Below are positions 40,946-55,020 of a stretch of DNA of 64,000 bases, piece after piece (the stretch's first letter is position 1; each line of letters starts with the position of its first letter). The translations under genes were made by a program, and so were the position numbers. The stretch lies in NCBI RefSeq assembly GCF_026213295.1, contig NC_079428.1:1879670-1943669 (forward strand), read 5' to 3'. Source of the stretch: Gadus chalcogrammus (Eukaryota; Chordata; Actinopteri; Gadiformes; Gadidae). The notes below the pieces were generated by a model. It was not told the DNA's origin. It saw nothing but the letters and a program-made list of their open reading frames with translations, and searched no databases.

Positions 40946-41959
40946 TGCACCCAATGTAATACAATGAGGGCACTCTTCCTGCTAAACTATTTGCTGCGAA
41001 CTCAGAGCTGCTGTATGCGATTGCCGACCGGCAATCGTATCCTAACTTCCTGTCCTTTGTTCCAGAAGACAATCCCTTCCCTCCTCCCCACGTCACCGCA
41101 CATTTCAGCGATCGAAGGCCTCGTGGTGGTGTGTTCCCTTTCATAAGGCGTCTGGCAGGACTCCTGACTCTTTCTTTCCTTCTTTCTCTTCTCAACTTAT
41201 TTTTTCGCCTGGCGTGTTAGGCTGTGTAAGCTGCACCTTGGAGCGCTGGAATCGGTAGCTTTGCCTGTCACTCAACGCTGAAATCCTGCGGCCTGCCGGT
41301 GAATAGGCGGCAAAGGCCCGCCTTTTTCTGAAGATCTCTCTGCCGGTTGGATAAGGGGGGCAATTGGATGCCAGATTCTTTATTTTTGGTTTACTGCAGA
41401 GTGGAGGGACTCAGAGACACATGTTACTGGCTAAACACTATCATTGCTGGCTGTCGGTATATAAGAGCTATTTAACACTTATATTCACAAATATTGCTCA
41501 CAGCGCCTCCTACCTAGTACTCACTCCTTTCATATTTCCACAGCTGCACTCATTTGATTGGAGGAGCTGACGTGGTTCTTTCCTCTACTTTCCCTACCTA
41601 TTAATATACCTCTCTATAGCCTCTCTCTGACGCGTAGTTCCCGGTGTATTACCGGGATAACCTTTCAGGCACCGCTAGTTATTTTCCCTAGTCACACATG
41701 AAGCTACGTTCCAGAACATTTCCGTCGTTAACCCTTTCTCACGTAGCATAGTGATGGGAAAGACGGGCCAAGGGACAGAAGATTGCGTTGATGCTTTACA
41801 GATGGATGCCATTCACCATAAAACTCGCAGATTTCCACTATATCACCCAAAAAACGTTGTGTGACAAGAGTAACAATTGAGTGTTGCGGATCGTCTTATG
41901 TCTGACGTAACACTTTAACCCTTTGGGACAATATATATATATTTGTGTATGTGCCTGGT

Positions 41960-41962
<3 letters not shown>
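40946..41962. other. No gene seen
   Basis: About 1 kb of mixed sequence without a recognisable gene or repeat. Confidence 0.5.

Positions 41963-42040
<78 letters not shown>
41963..42040. repeat. (GT)n microsatellite
   Basis: About 78 bp of GT with one GGG interruption near 42007, ending in a short G run. Confidence 0.96.
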
Positions 42041-42043
<3 letters not shown>

Positions 42044-42371
42044 GGGGGTAGGGTTGGGTCGAAAGTATGTTTAGTGTGTGTGTGTGTGCGTGTGTGCGTG
42101 TTCGCTACATTCACGTTAATCCAAAATGGCAGACGGCGTCGACGGTGCCAATGGGGGCGTGGGGCCTGTAGGGATGTCTGCAGACCAGTAACCCTCTGAC
42201 TGGTGAGGAGAACTGTCTCTGCAGGCTTAAGCCGGTCCCGGGGGCAGATCTCACGATCCCTGTTTTAGTGTGTGAGTGTTCATCTCATTTGTCCCCCTTT
42301 ACCTCCCCCGTCCCCCCCAACGTGTGCACGAGAACAAACAAGCAGAATCTCATCAAGGACTGCTTTCTTCT

Positions 42372-42406
42372 CCCAGACATAGTCATCCCAGATGACTATG
42401 TCTGGG
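42372..42406. repeat. Perfect hairpin, 16-bp stem, 3-base loop
   Basis: CCCAGACATAGTCATC (42372-42387) is followed by CCA and then its exact reverse complement (42391-42406). A 16-bp perfect stem with a 3-base loop is very unlikely to persist by chance. It lies 58 bp upstream of a second, larger perfect hairpin. Confidence 0.97.
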
Positions 42407-42463
42407 TCTCTTATTAGCCTGTAGGTGTGTGTGAGTGTCTATTTGTGTGTGTGTGTGTGTGTG

Positions 42464-42535
42464 AGAATATTTTCGAAAAGACGCTCTGTAAAACACGTGC
42501 ACGTGCCTTACAGAGCGTCTTTTCGAAAATATTCT
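42464..42535. repeat. Perfect hairpin, 28-bp stem, palindromic loop
   Basis: The arms 42464-42491 and 42508-42535 are perfect reverse complements over 28 bp. The 16-base loop (42492-42507) contains the 12-bp self-complementary string CACGTGCACGTG (42494-42505), that is two CACGTG E-box cores. A (GT)n run immediately precedes the left arm. Possible readings are a cruciform, a foldback created by template switching, a hairpin RNA, or an assembly artefact. Confidence 0.97.
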
Positions 42536-42681
42536 TCTCTCTTTAATCTGTCAATCTTCCTCACTCAGGCACGTTGAGCCTCATTGTTAGGTCTCTCTTG
42601 TTCCGTCCTTGCCAAATGGAGTAGGATGATGCAATGCTAATCCTGGAACTCTTATTGGTAGAACCCCCATCCTATTGTATC

Positions 42682-42729
42682 TCTCTCTCTCACTCGCTCT
42701 ATCGCTCTATCTCTCTATCTCTCTATCTC

Positions 42730-42780
<51 letters not shown>

Positions 42781-42790
42781 CTCTCTCTCT
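42682..42790. repeat. (CTAT)n tetranucleotide microsatellite
   Basis: About 50 bp of pure CTAT/ATCT (42730-42780), flanked by interrupted CTCTATCT units on the left and CT units on the right. Confidence 0.96.
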
Positions 42791-43238
42791 TGACTAGATG
42801 TCCTGAGACGTCCTGTCCCTCAGCTGTCACTCCGGACATGTTTAACCGTCTGTGTGTCTGCCTGCTTACCCACAAAGCAGCAGTTCTCAGCGTTTAACCC
42901 CTTTGAACCCCTGGATTAACGCCATCTCCACCCCCTTACCCACAAGTCACAGCATGTCCCTGGCAGCACCGCTGGTTAAATGGGAATCATCTGGATAACA
43001 TGCAAACTCACTGGTCCCCGGCTCTCCCCAGCCTATCTGGGCTCTGGCAACGCGGTCGCTGAGGAGGAAAAGTTTGGAGCCGGCCCACTGGGGAAATATA
43101 TCTTGGTCGTCTATTGCATTACAGTTTTCTAAGCTGCACATTAGTAGGTGATCAGATTCCCCCAAGTAGAAGGAATAGGGGAAGGAGGTGGAGGAGTAAG
43201 AATGATGGACCATGGGCATCGGATGGAGGCTCTTCCCG

Positions 43239-43245
<7 letters not shown>

Positions 43246-43322
<77 letters not shown>
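43246..43322. repeat. (GT)38 microsatellite
   Basis: Pure GT for about 77 bp, then a TCTG interruption and a shorter GT run. Confidence 0.97.
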
Positions 43323-43324
<2 letters not shown>

Positions 43325-43439
43325 TGTGTGTGTGTGTCGGCGTGGGGGCTTTAATGTCTGCGTGGGCCCATCCGTCTTGCAAACTTGCCTGCCTTTTTGC
43401 AGGCGTTTTTCGAGAGCGTGTTCATATCTATGAACGCAT

Positions 43440-43660
43440 ATATGTATTCATGTATGTGTGTGTGGGTGGGAGAGTGTGAGACATAAGTGGTGTGTCTGTG
43501 TGTGTGTTGGGGGGGGCACATGTATGCTGGTGTAGACCTATGAGCATGTACCAAGTGTGTGTGTGTGTGTGTGCACATACTTCTCCTTGTGTGCACGTAT
43601 TTGAGCGAGAGTGTGTGTGTGTGTGTGTGTGAGTGTGTGTGTGTGTGTGTGTGCATGCAT
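43440..43660. repeat. Degenerate GT-rich tract
   Basis: Several short GT runs (43456-43465, 43489-43508, 43555-43572, 43611-43653) are separated by unique sequence. Confidence 0.9.
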
Positions 43661-43781
43661 ACAATTTGTACTTGTATGTCGGCGAGGTGTGTTTAAACCT
43701 ATCCATGCGTATGCGAGTCTACGCGCATGGCCGAATGACTCATACCTTTGCCGTATTCACATCGCGGCCTCCACCTGACAT

Positions 43782-44265
<484 letters not shown>

Positions 44266-44268
44266 ACT

Positions 44269-44306
44269 GTGTGTGTGTGTGTGTGTGTGGGTACGTGCTT
44301 GAGTGT

Positions 44307-44349
<43 letters not shown>
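44269..44349. repeat. Interrupted (GT)n microsatellite
   Basis: Two GT runs (about 44269-44288 and 44308-44349) separated by GGGTACGTGCTTGAGTG. Confidence 0.95.
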
Positions 44350-44351
<2 letters not shown>

Positions 44352-44463
44352 CATTATGTGCGTGTATCGGTAAGTGCTACAGTGTGCGTGTGTGTGGGTG
44401 GGTGTGTTTGTGCGTGTGTGTATTTGTGCTTGCTTGAGTGTGTGCGCGTTTGTGTCTGTGTGT

Positions 44464-45180
<717 letters not shown>

Positions 45181-45800
45181 CGGCGATCAGTCAGTGTTAA
45201 GCCCCCCCCCCGCTCCACCAGCCCCTGCGCCGCTCCACCGTAACAGCAGGCACCGCGACGTCACTCTGAATCTTCCCCGCACGGCCGGCCCTTTTACCGG
45301 CGGTGCAACGGGCGTACGGAGACGCAGTAAAGAATGCCTCGGGAGAAGGACAGGCGACGGTGAGCGGCTACTTAGCGTGATTCAGCGCGTCGTGATTGTC
45401 TAGCGCGTCGCCCGCCGGTAATAGCCCTGATTGAGCGTTTCAGAGTGGTTCCGCCGCCGGATTCGAAGACACGCACGCACGCACAAAAAAACATATAACT
45501 CTGTGTGTGTGTCTGTACGAAATTCCTCTGCGGAGCGGGTTGGCGATTGAATGGACGGGTGATTTGAAAGGACACAAGCGGACACGGCACTGCGCTTTTG
45601 TCCTTGGGCTGTGTTGTGCTAAATGCGCGATGGCGCCGACGGCGGCTGGAGTCCGTGGTACAGCAGCGCTAAGTGCGTGCACCACCTGTGTGTTTTCTTT
45701 TTTTTCGTCCGCTGCCAACGCACGCGCGCACGCGGAGGACGGTGGCGCTGGGATGCCTGTGATCTTCAGCCCAGACGTTTGACGTGACCCTGACCGCGTC
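45181..45800. promoter_or_regulatory. CpG-rich stretch (possible CpG island)
   Basis: CG dinucleotides are abundant here (for example CGCGACGTC near 45255 and GCGCGTCG near 45387 and 45402), in contrast to the flanks. Open frames of up to about 120 codons exist on both strands but match nothing I recognise. It may be a promoter or first exon of an unidentified gene. Confidence 0.35.
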
Positions 45801-47579
<1,779 letters not shown>

Positions 47580-47697
47580 GCTGTGTGTGTGTGTGGTAGT
47601 GGGTGTGAGTGTGTGTGTGACTGTGTGTGTGAGAGAGGGGGAAGTGGGGGTTGCGGGGGGGGGGGGCTTCCATGTGCATCCTGCAGGTGCCTCCTAC

Positions 47698-47719
47698 TTA
47701 ATAATTCATGAATTATTAA
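47698..47719. promoter_or_regulatory. 22-bp perfect AT-rich palindrome, homeodomain-type motifs
   Basis: Positions 47698-47719 are their own exact reverse complement, centred on CATG and built from TTAATAATT and its mirror. Paired ATTA/TAAT cores suit a dimeric homeodomain site. A related TAATTCATGAA string recurs at about 47749. A regulatory role is inference. Confidence 0.5.
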
Positions 47720-47999
47720 TGTTATTAAAAGAGTTTGGATTAAGTGTGTAATTCATGAAGTACCCAACGGCATGATTTGAACTGTATGTGTTCGAAAGAC
47801 TTTGTGTGTGTGTGTGTATGTGTGTGTTTGTGTGTTTGTGTGAGTGTATCTGTTGTCAAGCTGTGCAGAAGCACGCCAGATTAATGTGCACTTTGACCCA
47901 CATATCGCTAACGGCATCTTCGCCCACTTCATGTCGTAACGTGAGCCCCCTTCAGATCATCCTACCTTCTTACCTCTCCCTTTCCCCGTTGTTTGCCCG

Positions 48000-48026
48000 C
48001 TCTCTCTCTCTCTCTCTCTCTCTCTC
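48000..48026. repeat. (CT)13 microsatellite
   Basis: A short pure CT tract in pyrimidine-rich sequence. Confidence 0.92.
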
Positions 48027-48084
48027 CCACACTTGTTTTTCCCTACAATAATCTATCGGCATCTCACTCAGTGATGAATGGATT

Positions 48085-48260
48085 TAATTTTCCCCCCCTC
48101 CCAGAATGAGGAGCCAATAAACGGACCGTGTTGTAACTGCATCAGCCGGTCAACACACAATGCGTATGGCCTGATTCAATTCAGGCCCTTTTAATTGACC
48201 CGGCCCTCTTTAACGCACCCATTTGGCACCAAAGCACTTACATATCCCTAACACCAAGGT
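48085..48260. promoter_or_regulatory. Candidate conserved noncoding element (motif-based)
   Basis: A repeat-free stretch containing GCCAATAAAC, GATTCAATTC, TTTTAATTGACC and CAGTAATTAG. The texture resembles developmental enhancers. Only a cross-species comparison could confirm it. Confidence 0.22.
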
Positions 48261-48729
48261 GCAGTAATTAGTCGGTGCCGCTGTGCTCTCACCAGGCGAG
48301 GAAACACACACTCTGAATAATATCAAATATATGAGACGAATCACAAAGTGTTGGATACGAACAGAAAACCTCAGTACACATTGCTGATGATGCGGGCATT
48401 GATCAGGGGACATGTGGATCTGTCGGATCCCATTACTGCATCTACCAGGGCGTATAATCGATACGCCGTTATTATATTCCTTCTGGAGATGTTTATCAGC
48501 GCAATTATTTTGACGGCGTTTTACTGCACGTTGCGTTAAATAGACGCCTTCGCTATCGCTTACACATTCGGAGGGCGACATCGCCCTTCATTCGTCCTGA
48601 TGCACCGCTCGCTTGTCTCCTTGACCCCCCCCGTTCATAACAATACTTTGATTCCCCGCTCAGCACTTGAGACGCTGTATTCTTTTATCAGCCGAAACAC
48701 TCACGGTTTCCAGAGGACGAAGAGAAGTC

Positions 48730-48801
48730 AAACTGCCCTGGCTCACAAAAGAACATATCATTTCAGGCACTTCTTTTCTCGCATTCAGGCCAGGGCAGTT
48801 T
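48730..48801. ncRNA. Stem-loop of pre-miRNA-like architecture (candidate)
   Basis: AAACTGCCCTGGC (48730-48742) is the exact reverse complement of 48789-48801, a 13-bp outer stem. Inside it, AAAAGAA (48747-48753) pairs with TTCTTTT (48771-48777). This leaves a 17-base terminal loop and an asymmetric internal loop of 4 and 11 bases. Total length of 72 nt is in the range of a microRNA precursor, but the internal loop is large and I recognise no known microRNA here. It may equally be a chance or template-switch hairpin. Confidence 0.25.
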
Positions 48802-51800
48802 CCCTACATCCCTGATAAAAGGCTACAACCGATGGCAATAGAAAGTCTATTATTTACCTGAGGAGAATGGTGAGGAGAGGTGCTCAATGTGAATTCTGTG
48901 TTTGTAAGCCAGACGTCTTACTGCCGATACAAATGCAGGGATTTTACCCTGCATTCACAGGCGAGAAAAACACTACTTTGGCATTATCGCCGATCCGATG
49001 TAATTGACATTGGATTGAGCGCGAATGATAAGTTTCGACCCAGAATAAACGTTGTCTGTGTGTGTACAACTCGCTTATTTTCTCCTTCCAACTCTCCCTT
49101 CCCTCAACGGAGCATCTGATCTCCCCATAAACATTTCACAGCCCAGGCGCAGGCTGGGGGTCGAGGTAGGGGACGGGACAAGTGGAGAGAGGAGACAGAG
49201 TGCGGTACAAGGATACCACCAGGCCACCATGTATTATTCATCCATTCGATGTATTGACACAGACAGCTCCAGAGAAGAGCAGCGCTGGGCAGACATGTTG
49301 AGGTCAGGACAAAATGCTCCCCGGGAACCGAGAGAGCCTGAACGGAAATATAAAAAAAAGATATATTCAAACCGCCTTGTTAAAGCTGGAAGTTTGTGTG
49401 ACGGTCATTAACACACTGTGGCTGGAGGGTGGGTTTCGATCAACGGATGTGATAGAAATGCGTGTACGCCGCCTAAGAACGCGATGTGCAGTGTCTGATG
49501 GACGGTGTAACACAGTGAAAGATCTGTCTGGCACACGCCACTGATGCGACTTATATATATCCATCCATCTCTTTAGCCACAATTCGGTCCCCATTTTTGT
49601 CTCGAGACGTTTTCTGGTCAAGAGCTCGTGCGCAGAAATGTGCGGTGAAAGCTGCCATCTCCCTTCTCATCTCTCGCTGTGCTCTGCTGTTGTTGTCGCT
49701 TCATACGCCCGCCGTCCCACCGATTGTGCACGGACGCACTAATCCGTTTGTTTGAGCACATCTGACACGTTCATTACGCCGCTAAGCCACACACACACAC
49801 CGTCACCATTTCCCTCTGTTCTCCCCTTAAATCCCGCGATACAGAAAGCTGCATTTTCTACCGCATTGAGACGGTAATTACCCAGGCAGTCAAATGAAGG
49901 AGGTGGGTTTGAGGTGGTGTGTGTGTGTGTGTGGGGGGGGGGGGGGGTTGGTAAGCTGAAACAGGGCTTAGCTGATTCTGGCAGCCTTGTGGCGCATTCA
50001 TTCCATCACCGCAGACCCCCAGTCGGATGGCACGCAACACCGGCTCCCCACCCCCTGGCCTCACAGAGGTCCTCGGTAATCGGAGAGAGAAGGGCATTGG
50101 GAGAAGAGGAGGATGGATTTATTGAGTTAACATGATGGAGCATGTCGAGTCCCCAGACATTGTCAGGCCGGTGGCTGAACTGCGCAGGCCCGGGCCGTTC
50201 AGTGGGTGACAAGCAGCAGATCCCTTTTGTCAAGTGACAGGCGTGTGGTGCGATGAATCAGGATAAACACTTCAGTACTACGGTCCCTCGATCGCGATCA
50301 TTGTGAAGGATTCTCGGGGTGTTTTGGTGAGTGCCTCCACGCCAGAGAAAGAGAGGAGCGTTGGCATCGTCGTCGTCGTCAGGCCTCCTCTGTGCACGAG
50401 GAGAAGCTAAATAATAAAATTAATACCACGACTGCGTGCGGCTTGGACGCCTGTTTGAGAACCAGCCTGCCGCCCGGGCCGCTGAATGCCAGGTTGGCGC
50501 TCTGCCCGCTTGGCGCGGCGCTGAGATGGCGGCAGTGAGCCATCACCACCAGCTCCATGATTTCCATGATCTGGGTCGGCGAGGGTATTACACGGCCACC
50601 TGGAGGCTGGTGAACACCTGGACACAGCTTAGCGCCCAGGCTCAGCCCTAATGCCCGTCCTCTGCCAACCCCATACCAGCACTCTGCACTCTCTCTCTCT
50701 CTCTCTCTCCGTCTCTTCCTCCGTCTCTTCCTCCGCACTCTGTCCCCCGGCGGACTGCGATAGGCCGATGCCGTGATGAGCCATTGTGCAGTAACGTTAT
50801 TGTCAACATCAAACACCGGTGTTCACCTGAGTGCCTAACTCTCCTTTGTGTGTGTGCGTGTGCGTTGTGCGCACCTCGAGATTGGCGTTTTTGTTGTGCA
50901 GCGATGCACAGCAGGCGCGCGTTGGCTGCTCCCGCGACACAGCCCCCTTGCGAGCGGCATCCGTTTTCTTAATTACTTTAATTTAGCTGTAAAACAATCA
51001 GCGGCGCATTGTGGCCGCTGGCGTGGGCCCCGTGAAGGATGGGTTCAGGGGCGCGGGCGGGGGGGGGGCGGCGCTGGCATCGCTCACCTCTGGAGGTGGA
51101 TAGAGGGCTGCAGCTAGCCATTGTTTTCTTTGATTTAATTGAATGATAATTATCGATGTAATGTCAAAAATAATTGCGACTGCCATGACAAGTTACCGCA
51201 CTCAAAAGTGACGTTTTCTTTGGGCTGGCTTTTTTTGACCAGCACCCAAGAAAAACGAAACAATCCAAGTTATAATTATCCATGAGCAACATTAAGCAGC
51301 AAATGTTTTTTCTTTGTACTTGAAGAACGATTAATTGATTTTTCAAAATAAGATAAGACTAATTTAAGTATCAATAAATCGTTGCAGATGCTCCATGGAT
51401 GTGGAGCATGCATGGCTCAGATTGGGGCGTTTACATTTATGCTTTTGGTGAAAAAAACTTTGGATGGTTGCATTCTTCCTGTTTATTAACATTGTATATC
51501 TTTGCCTTTAATCGCAGCATTCACACCAGTAATCTTTTGGCCGTACTTCAACTCAGTATTGTTGTGTAAGTGCACTTATGTACACTTAGCAGTGCGAAAA
51601 CAGGCAGTTTGTGTGTTAAATAGTTAGAGGTTCTGCTCTGGTTGATTGCATATTATGGAATACTGTTTTATATTTTGACTGAATGAGGCATAAATGTTAC
51701 GTGATAGTTAGTGATAGTTCCCTGGAGTTTGGTTGAAGATTTAGGAAACTCCCAAGGGGAAACACACTGTTGGGGGGAAGAGACGGGGCCACTTTTGGAA

Positions 51801-52280
51801 GCCGCCGTTCAGTTCAGCAGCCTGCCGGCTGTGCCGGAGTGAAAGTATCCAAATTAATAATAAAACCTATGTAAAACATAGCCGTCCCAAGGCCGTTAGT
51901 CTAACGACTGTGCTTTGTACCTCCCATTCGGCTACGTAGTGGGAACATTTCAATTCACCCGGTCCATTTCATGTTTTTTATCCACTGAAGCCTGATCCCG
52001 TGGCACTTAGGATGTAAGGTAAAAATGGCAGTAAAGAAAGTGGGGTTGCTGGTAAAATAGTGTCAGAAGTATAAAAGGAGCAGTAGAAAATAAATACTCT
52101 GGTGGTAAAATAATCTCAGCTTGAAGAGCTACAAGGCGCTAGCAATTGTTTGGAAAACTCAAAAGCAGAAAATGTGAGTGGGAGTCAAATCAAAAATAGT
52201 ATTTCTGTTGTTTTGTGTTTATTTTTTATAGTGGTTGAATTGAGTTCAAGTGATGGTGGTAGTGGTGTGTGCACGCGCGC

Positions 52281-52283
<3 letters not shown>
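48802..52283. other. No gene seen; intergenic or intronic sequence
   Basis: About 3.5 kb of mixed sequence. It includes a G run near 49926-49937, a short CT tract near 50691-50709 and a GC-rich patch at 50880-51090. No exon or RNA gene was recognised. Confidence 0.5.

Positions 52284-52318
<35 letters not shown>
52284..52318. repeat. (GT)17 microsatellite
   Basis: A pure GT tract preceded by GCACGCGCGCG. Confidence 0.95.
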
Positions 52319-52319
<1 letters not shown>

Positions 52320-52714
52320 TGGGGGTGGCGTTTGGAGGGGCCTTGAGTGTTGATGATTTGGGTTTTATCCACCAGCGTCTCCAATCGATGGCTTTCATTT
52401 AAATATTAAGCGAGCCCTGTTCCCAGTAGACGGCCATGTGAAGCCATGCTGTTTACCCTGATTATTCTCTGGAAACTCAGCCTTCGGTAATGAAGGGAGA
52501 GAGTATTTTAAGCCGCGCGGCTGTTGCATGTTTACATTTTTTTCGAGCCGAATGCGGTCTCCGTGTCTGTCTGCTATTGGCTGGCGTCCCTCTGTAATCC
52601 ATAAAGAGAACTCCTATTATTTTACAGTCCCTGTTCATCCCTCGGCTTGGCCGTATTGACAATATCCTCCATAAAGTTGATTAAGTTCTATATATACATA
52701 TATATATATACGAT

Positions 52715-52747
52715 TGTATGTATGTATGTATGTATGTATGTATGTAT
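52715..52747. repeat. (GTAT)8 tetranucleotide microsatellite
   Basis: About eight perfect GTAT units, preceded by a short (TA)n stretch at 52690-52710. Confidence 0.95.
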
Positions 52748-52748
52748 G

Positions 52749-53480
52749 CACATATATGTGTGTGTTTGAGTGTGTGTATGTACAGTCATTTTGAAGGAGG
52801 GTACATTTTCACTCCAATTTAATTCGGACAGCGTTCCTCTATCATTACGTCATCTATTTTCTCTCCGGAGCCATCAGTTGTAGTATTTCTTTTTTGCCTG
52901 AACCATGACACCCTCCATGCAGAACCAATAACAGCAGGATAATGAGGCTGTGCGTGTCCACTCCATGCCTCCCCATATCTCCACAGTAGTGAGCCTCTGA
53001 ACCGGGAGTTCCCATACATAAAATAAACTATAAAAGAAAAGAAGACACACACACACACTATGTCTGAAAGACATGTAAAGAGGAGGGAGATGGAGGGGTA
53101 GGGAGGGGGGGGGGGGGTCAAGTCTCATTAGGGAGGAAGAAAAATGAGCAGGGAGTTTGAGTTACATTAATGAACACGTGTGCGTGTGTATGTGTGTGTA
53201 TGCGTGTGTATGTGACGGACGAAGGGAAGGCTCTGCGCCGTCTTTGTTTCCACACACTCAGGAAGCAAGTAGAGGCGATCGGGGGAGAAGAAAGAGGGGG
53301 AGCACAGGGGGAGCGGGCTGTCAGGGCTTGGAGATAATACAAAGGAAGCCTCCGTAATAACATCACGCGAGCCTCAGCAGAATGAAGAACGCAACGGTTA
53401 CACCACCGATACGACACTTGACACCCAGGGACCCGGACCAGGAAATGACCGCAGAACACAGACAAGCACAGGCAAATACA
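52749..53480. other. No gene seen
   Basis: About 730 bp of mixed sequence with a G run near 53107-53117 and a degenerate GTGTAT tract near 53178-53212. Confidence 0.5.
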
Positions 53481-53485
53481 CAAGC

Positions 53486-53580
53486 CTGGACGCACGCACG
53501 CACGCACGCATACAGGCACGCACGCGCGCACGCAGGCAGGCAGGCCCATGCAGGCAGGCGGGCACGCACGTACACACGCA
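53486..53580. repeat. (CACG)n/(CAGG)n tetranucleotide repeat
   Basis: Compound runs of GCAC and GCAG units: ACGCACGCACGCACGCA near 53490, then CAGGCAGGCAGGC near 53533 and again near 53551. Confidence 0.9.
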
Positions 53581-53634
53581 CTCAATCTCTCACTCACTCT
53601 CACACTCATGCTCTCTCGCTCTCTCGCTCTTTCG

Positions 53635-53636
<2 letters not shown>

Positions 53637-53692
<56 letters not shown>

Positions 53693-53693
53693 C

Positions 53694-53783
<90 letters not shown>
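53637..53783. repeat. CT-rich compound microsatellite
   Basis: About 147 bp of CT with occasional CCTCTC or TTCTC interruptions. The 258-codon reverse and 191-codon forward open frames across it are repeat artefacts. Confidence 0.96.
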
Positions 53784-53787
<4 letters not shown>

Positions 53788-54479
53788 ATGTATGGACACC
53801 TGCCTGCACACACATGCACACTCAATGGGAGTCGGAAATTGTGCTTAACCTGACTGGACTGACCCCTAACACACACACACACGCACATGCACATTCAGAA
53901 AAAGACGCTGCTCACAATATTCGGTATCGCTTGGTGTGCTCACACATGTCTGCATAAAGCACTGGCACACGTCCACATAAACAAACATGCACATTCAACA
54001 TGGACGCATCCCAGCACACCTGCACACACAGATACACACACACACACACACCACACACAGATGGGTGTGTCTCATCCCACCGGGGAGAGAAAAATAAAAA
54101 ATAAATCCTCTTTCAGTGTGAAAAACGGAGCGGAACAGATGGCTTCACCGTGATTGAAACCACCTACAAAGAATCCCACAAACCGCTCGCTCTCTTGTCC
54201 TCCCGTATCCTCCCCTCCTTCCCCTTTTTTATCTGTCTATTCCTCCTTCAGTCCGACCATCGTCCAACCCCTATGCCCGCCTCGCCCTCGCCCTCCCCCC
54301 ACCCCCCCCCTCCTCCCCTTCTCCGGATCCCACTCCCACTCAGGACCTCCATCTCCCGGGCGGCCACGCCCGCTCCTCTCTGTGCGGTGCTCTTCGACGG
54401 CATCCAGTTTGAAGGCCTCCTGCCAAACAAGCTGGGGCTCAGTGGGAGCCCCGCGGCGAAGCACAAAGTCAGCCAAGAG
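53784..54479. other. No supported gene; CA-rich then C-rich sequence
   Basis: A short (CA)n lies near 54030-54058 and a C-rich stretch at about 54290-54330. A polypyrimidine tract ending in CAG at 54343 is followed by about 140 bp without stops in two frames; see the separate finding. Confidence 0.45.
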
Positions 54480-55020
54480 GAGAGGGGGGAGGCGGAGGCG
54501 GGGGGAGAGGAGGATGGGGGATGTGTTGCGGTAGGGGCGGGAGAGGGGGAGGTGGAGGGAGGGAGTGGCAGAGGAGGAGGGAGGGAGTTGGAGTGGAGGA
54601 TGAGGGGGAGGAGGAGGGAGTGATTTGCAGAGGAGGATGTGAAAGGGTGAGGGAGGGAGTTGGAGTGGAGGATGTGAAGGGATGAGGGGGAGGAGGAGGG
54701 AGTGAGTGGCAGAGGAGGATGTGAAAGGGTGAGGGAGGGAGTTGGAGAGTAGGATGTGAAGGGGAGAGGAGGAGGAGGAGGGGATGAGAGGAGGTGGAGG
54801 TGAAGGGTTGAGGGGAGAGTGAGTAGAGAGAGAAGACGAGGAGTAGGTGGAAGATATTGAGGTTGAGGGAGTTGGAGAGAAGGAGGAGTAGGGGGAAAGT
54901 GTTGAGGGAGAGGAGGTGGAGTGAGTGGGGAGAAGGAGGTGACGTGTGAGTGACTGGAGGAGGGAGGGACTGATGAGAGAGGAGGTGAAGAGAGAGGAGT
55001 AAGCAGCAGTTGGAGGAGCG
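54480..55020. repeat. Purine-rich GGA minisatellite tract
   Basis: About 540 bp of G/A-rich sequence with T and very few C. A higher-order unit containing GAGGGAGGGAGTTGGAG recurs at 54577, 54649 and 54731 (spacing 72 and 82 bp), together with GCAGAGGAGGATGTGAAAGG. The 275-codon reverse open frame (Ser/Pro/Leu/His-rich) comes from this repeat and is not a gene. Confidence 0.93.

Noticed and set aside
40409..41146. 245-codon forward open frame
   Set aside because: Joins a C run, a CT repeat and an ATGT repeat; no recognisable domain and no splice evidence.
48348..48539. 63-codon open frame in repeat-free sequence
   Set aside because: No recognisable protein and no splice signals I could support; the texture fits noncoding DNA.
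53118..53894. 258-codon reverse open frame
   Set aside because: Arg-Glu repeats from (CT)n plus Cys/Val from GT-like sequence.
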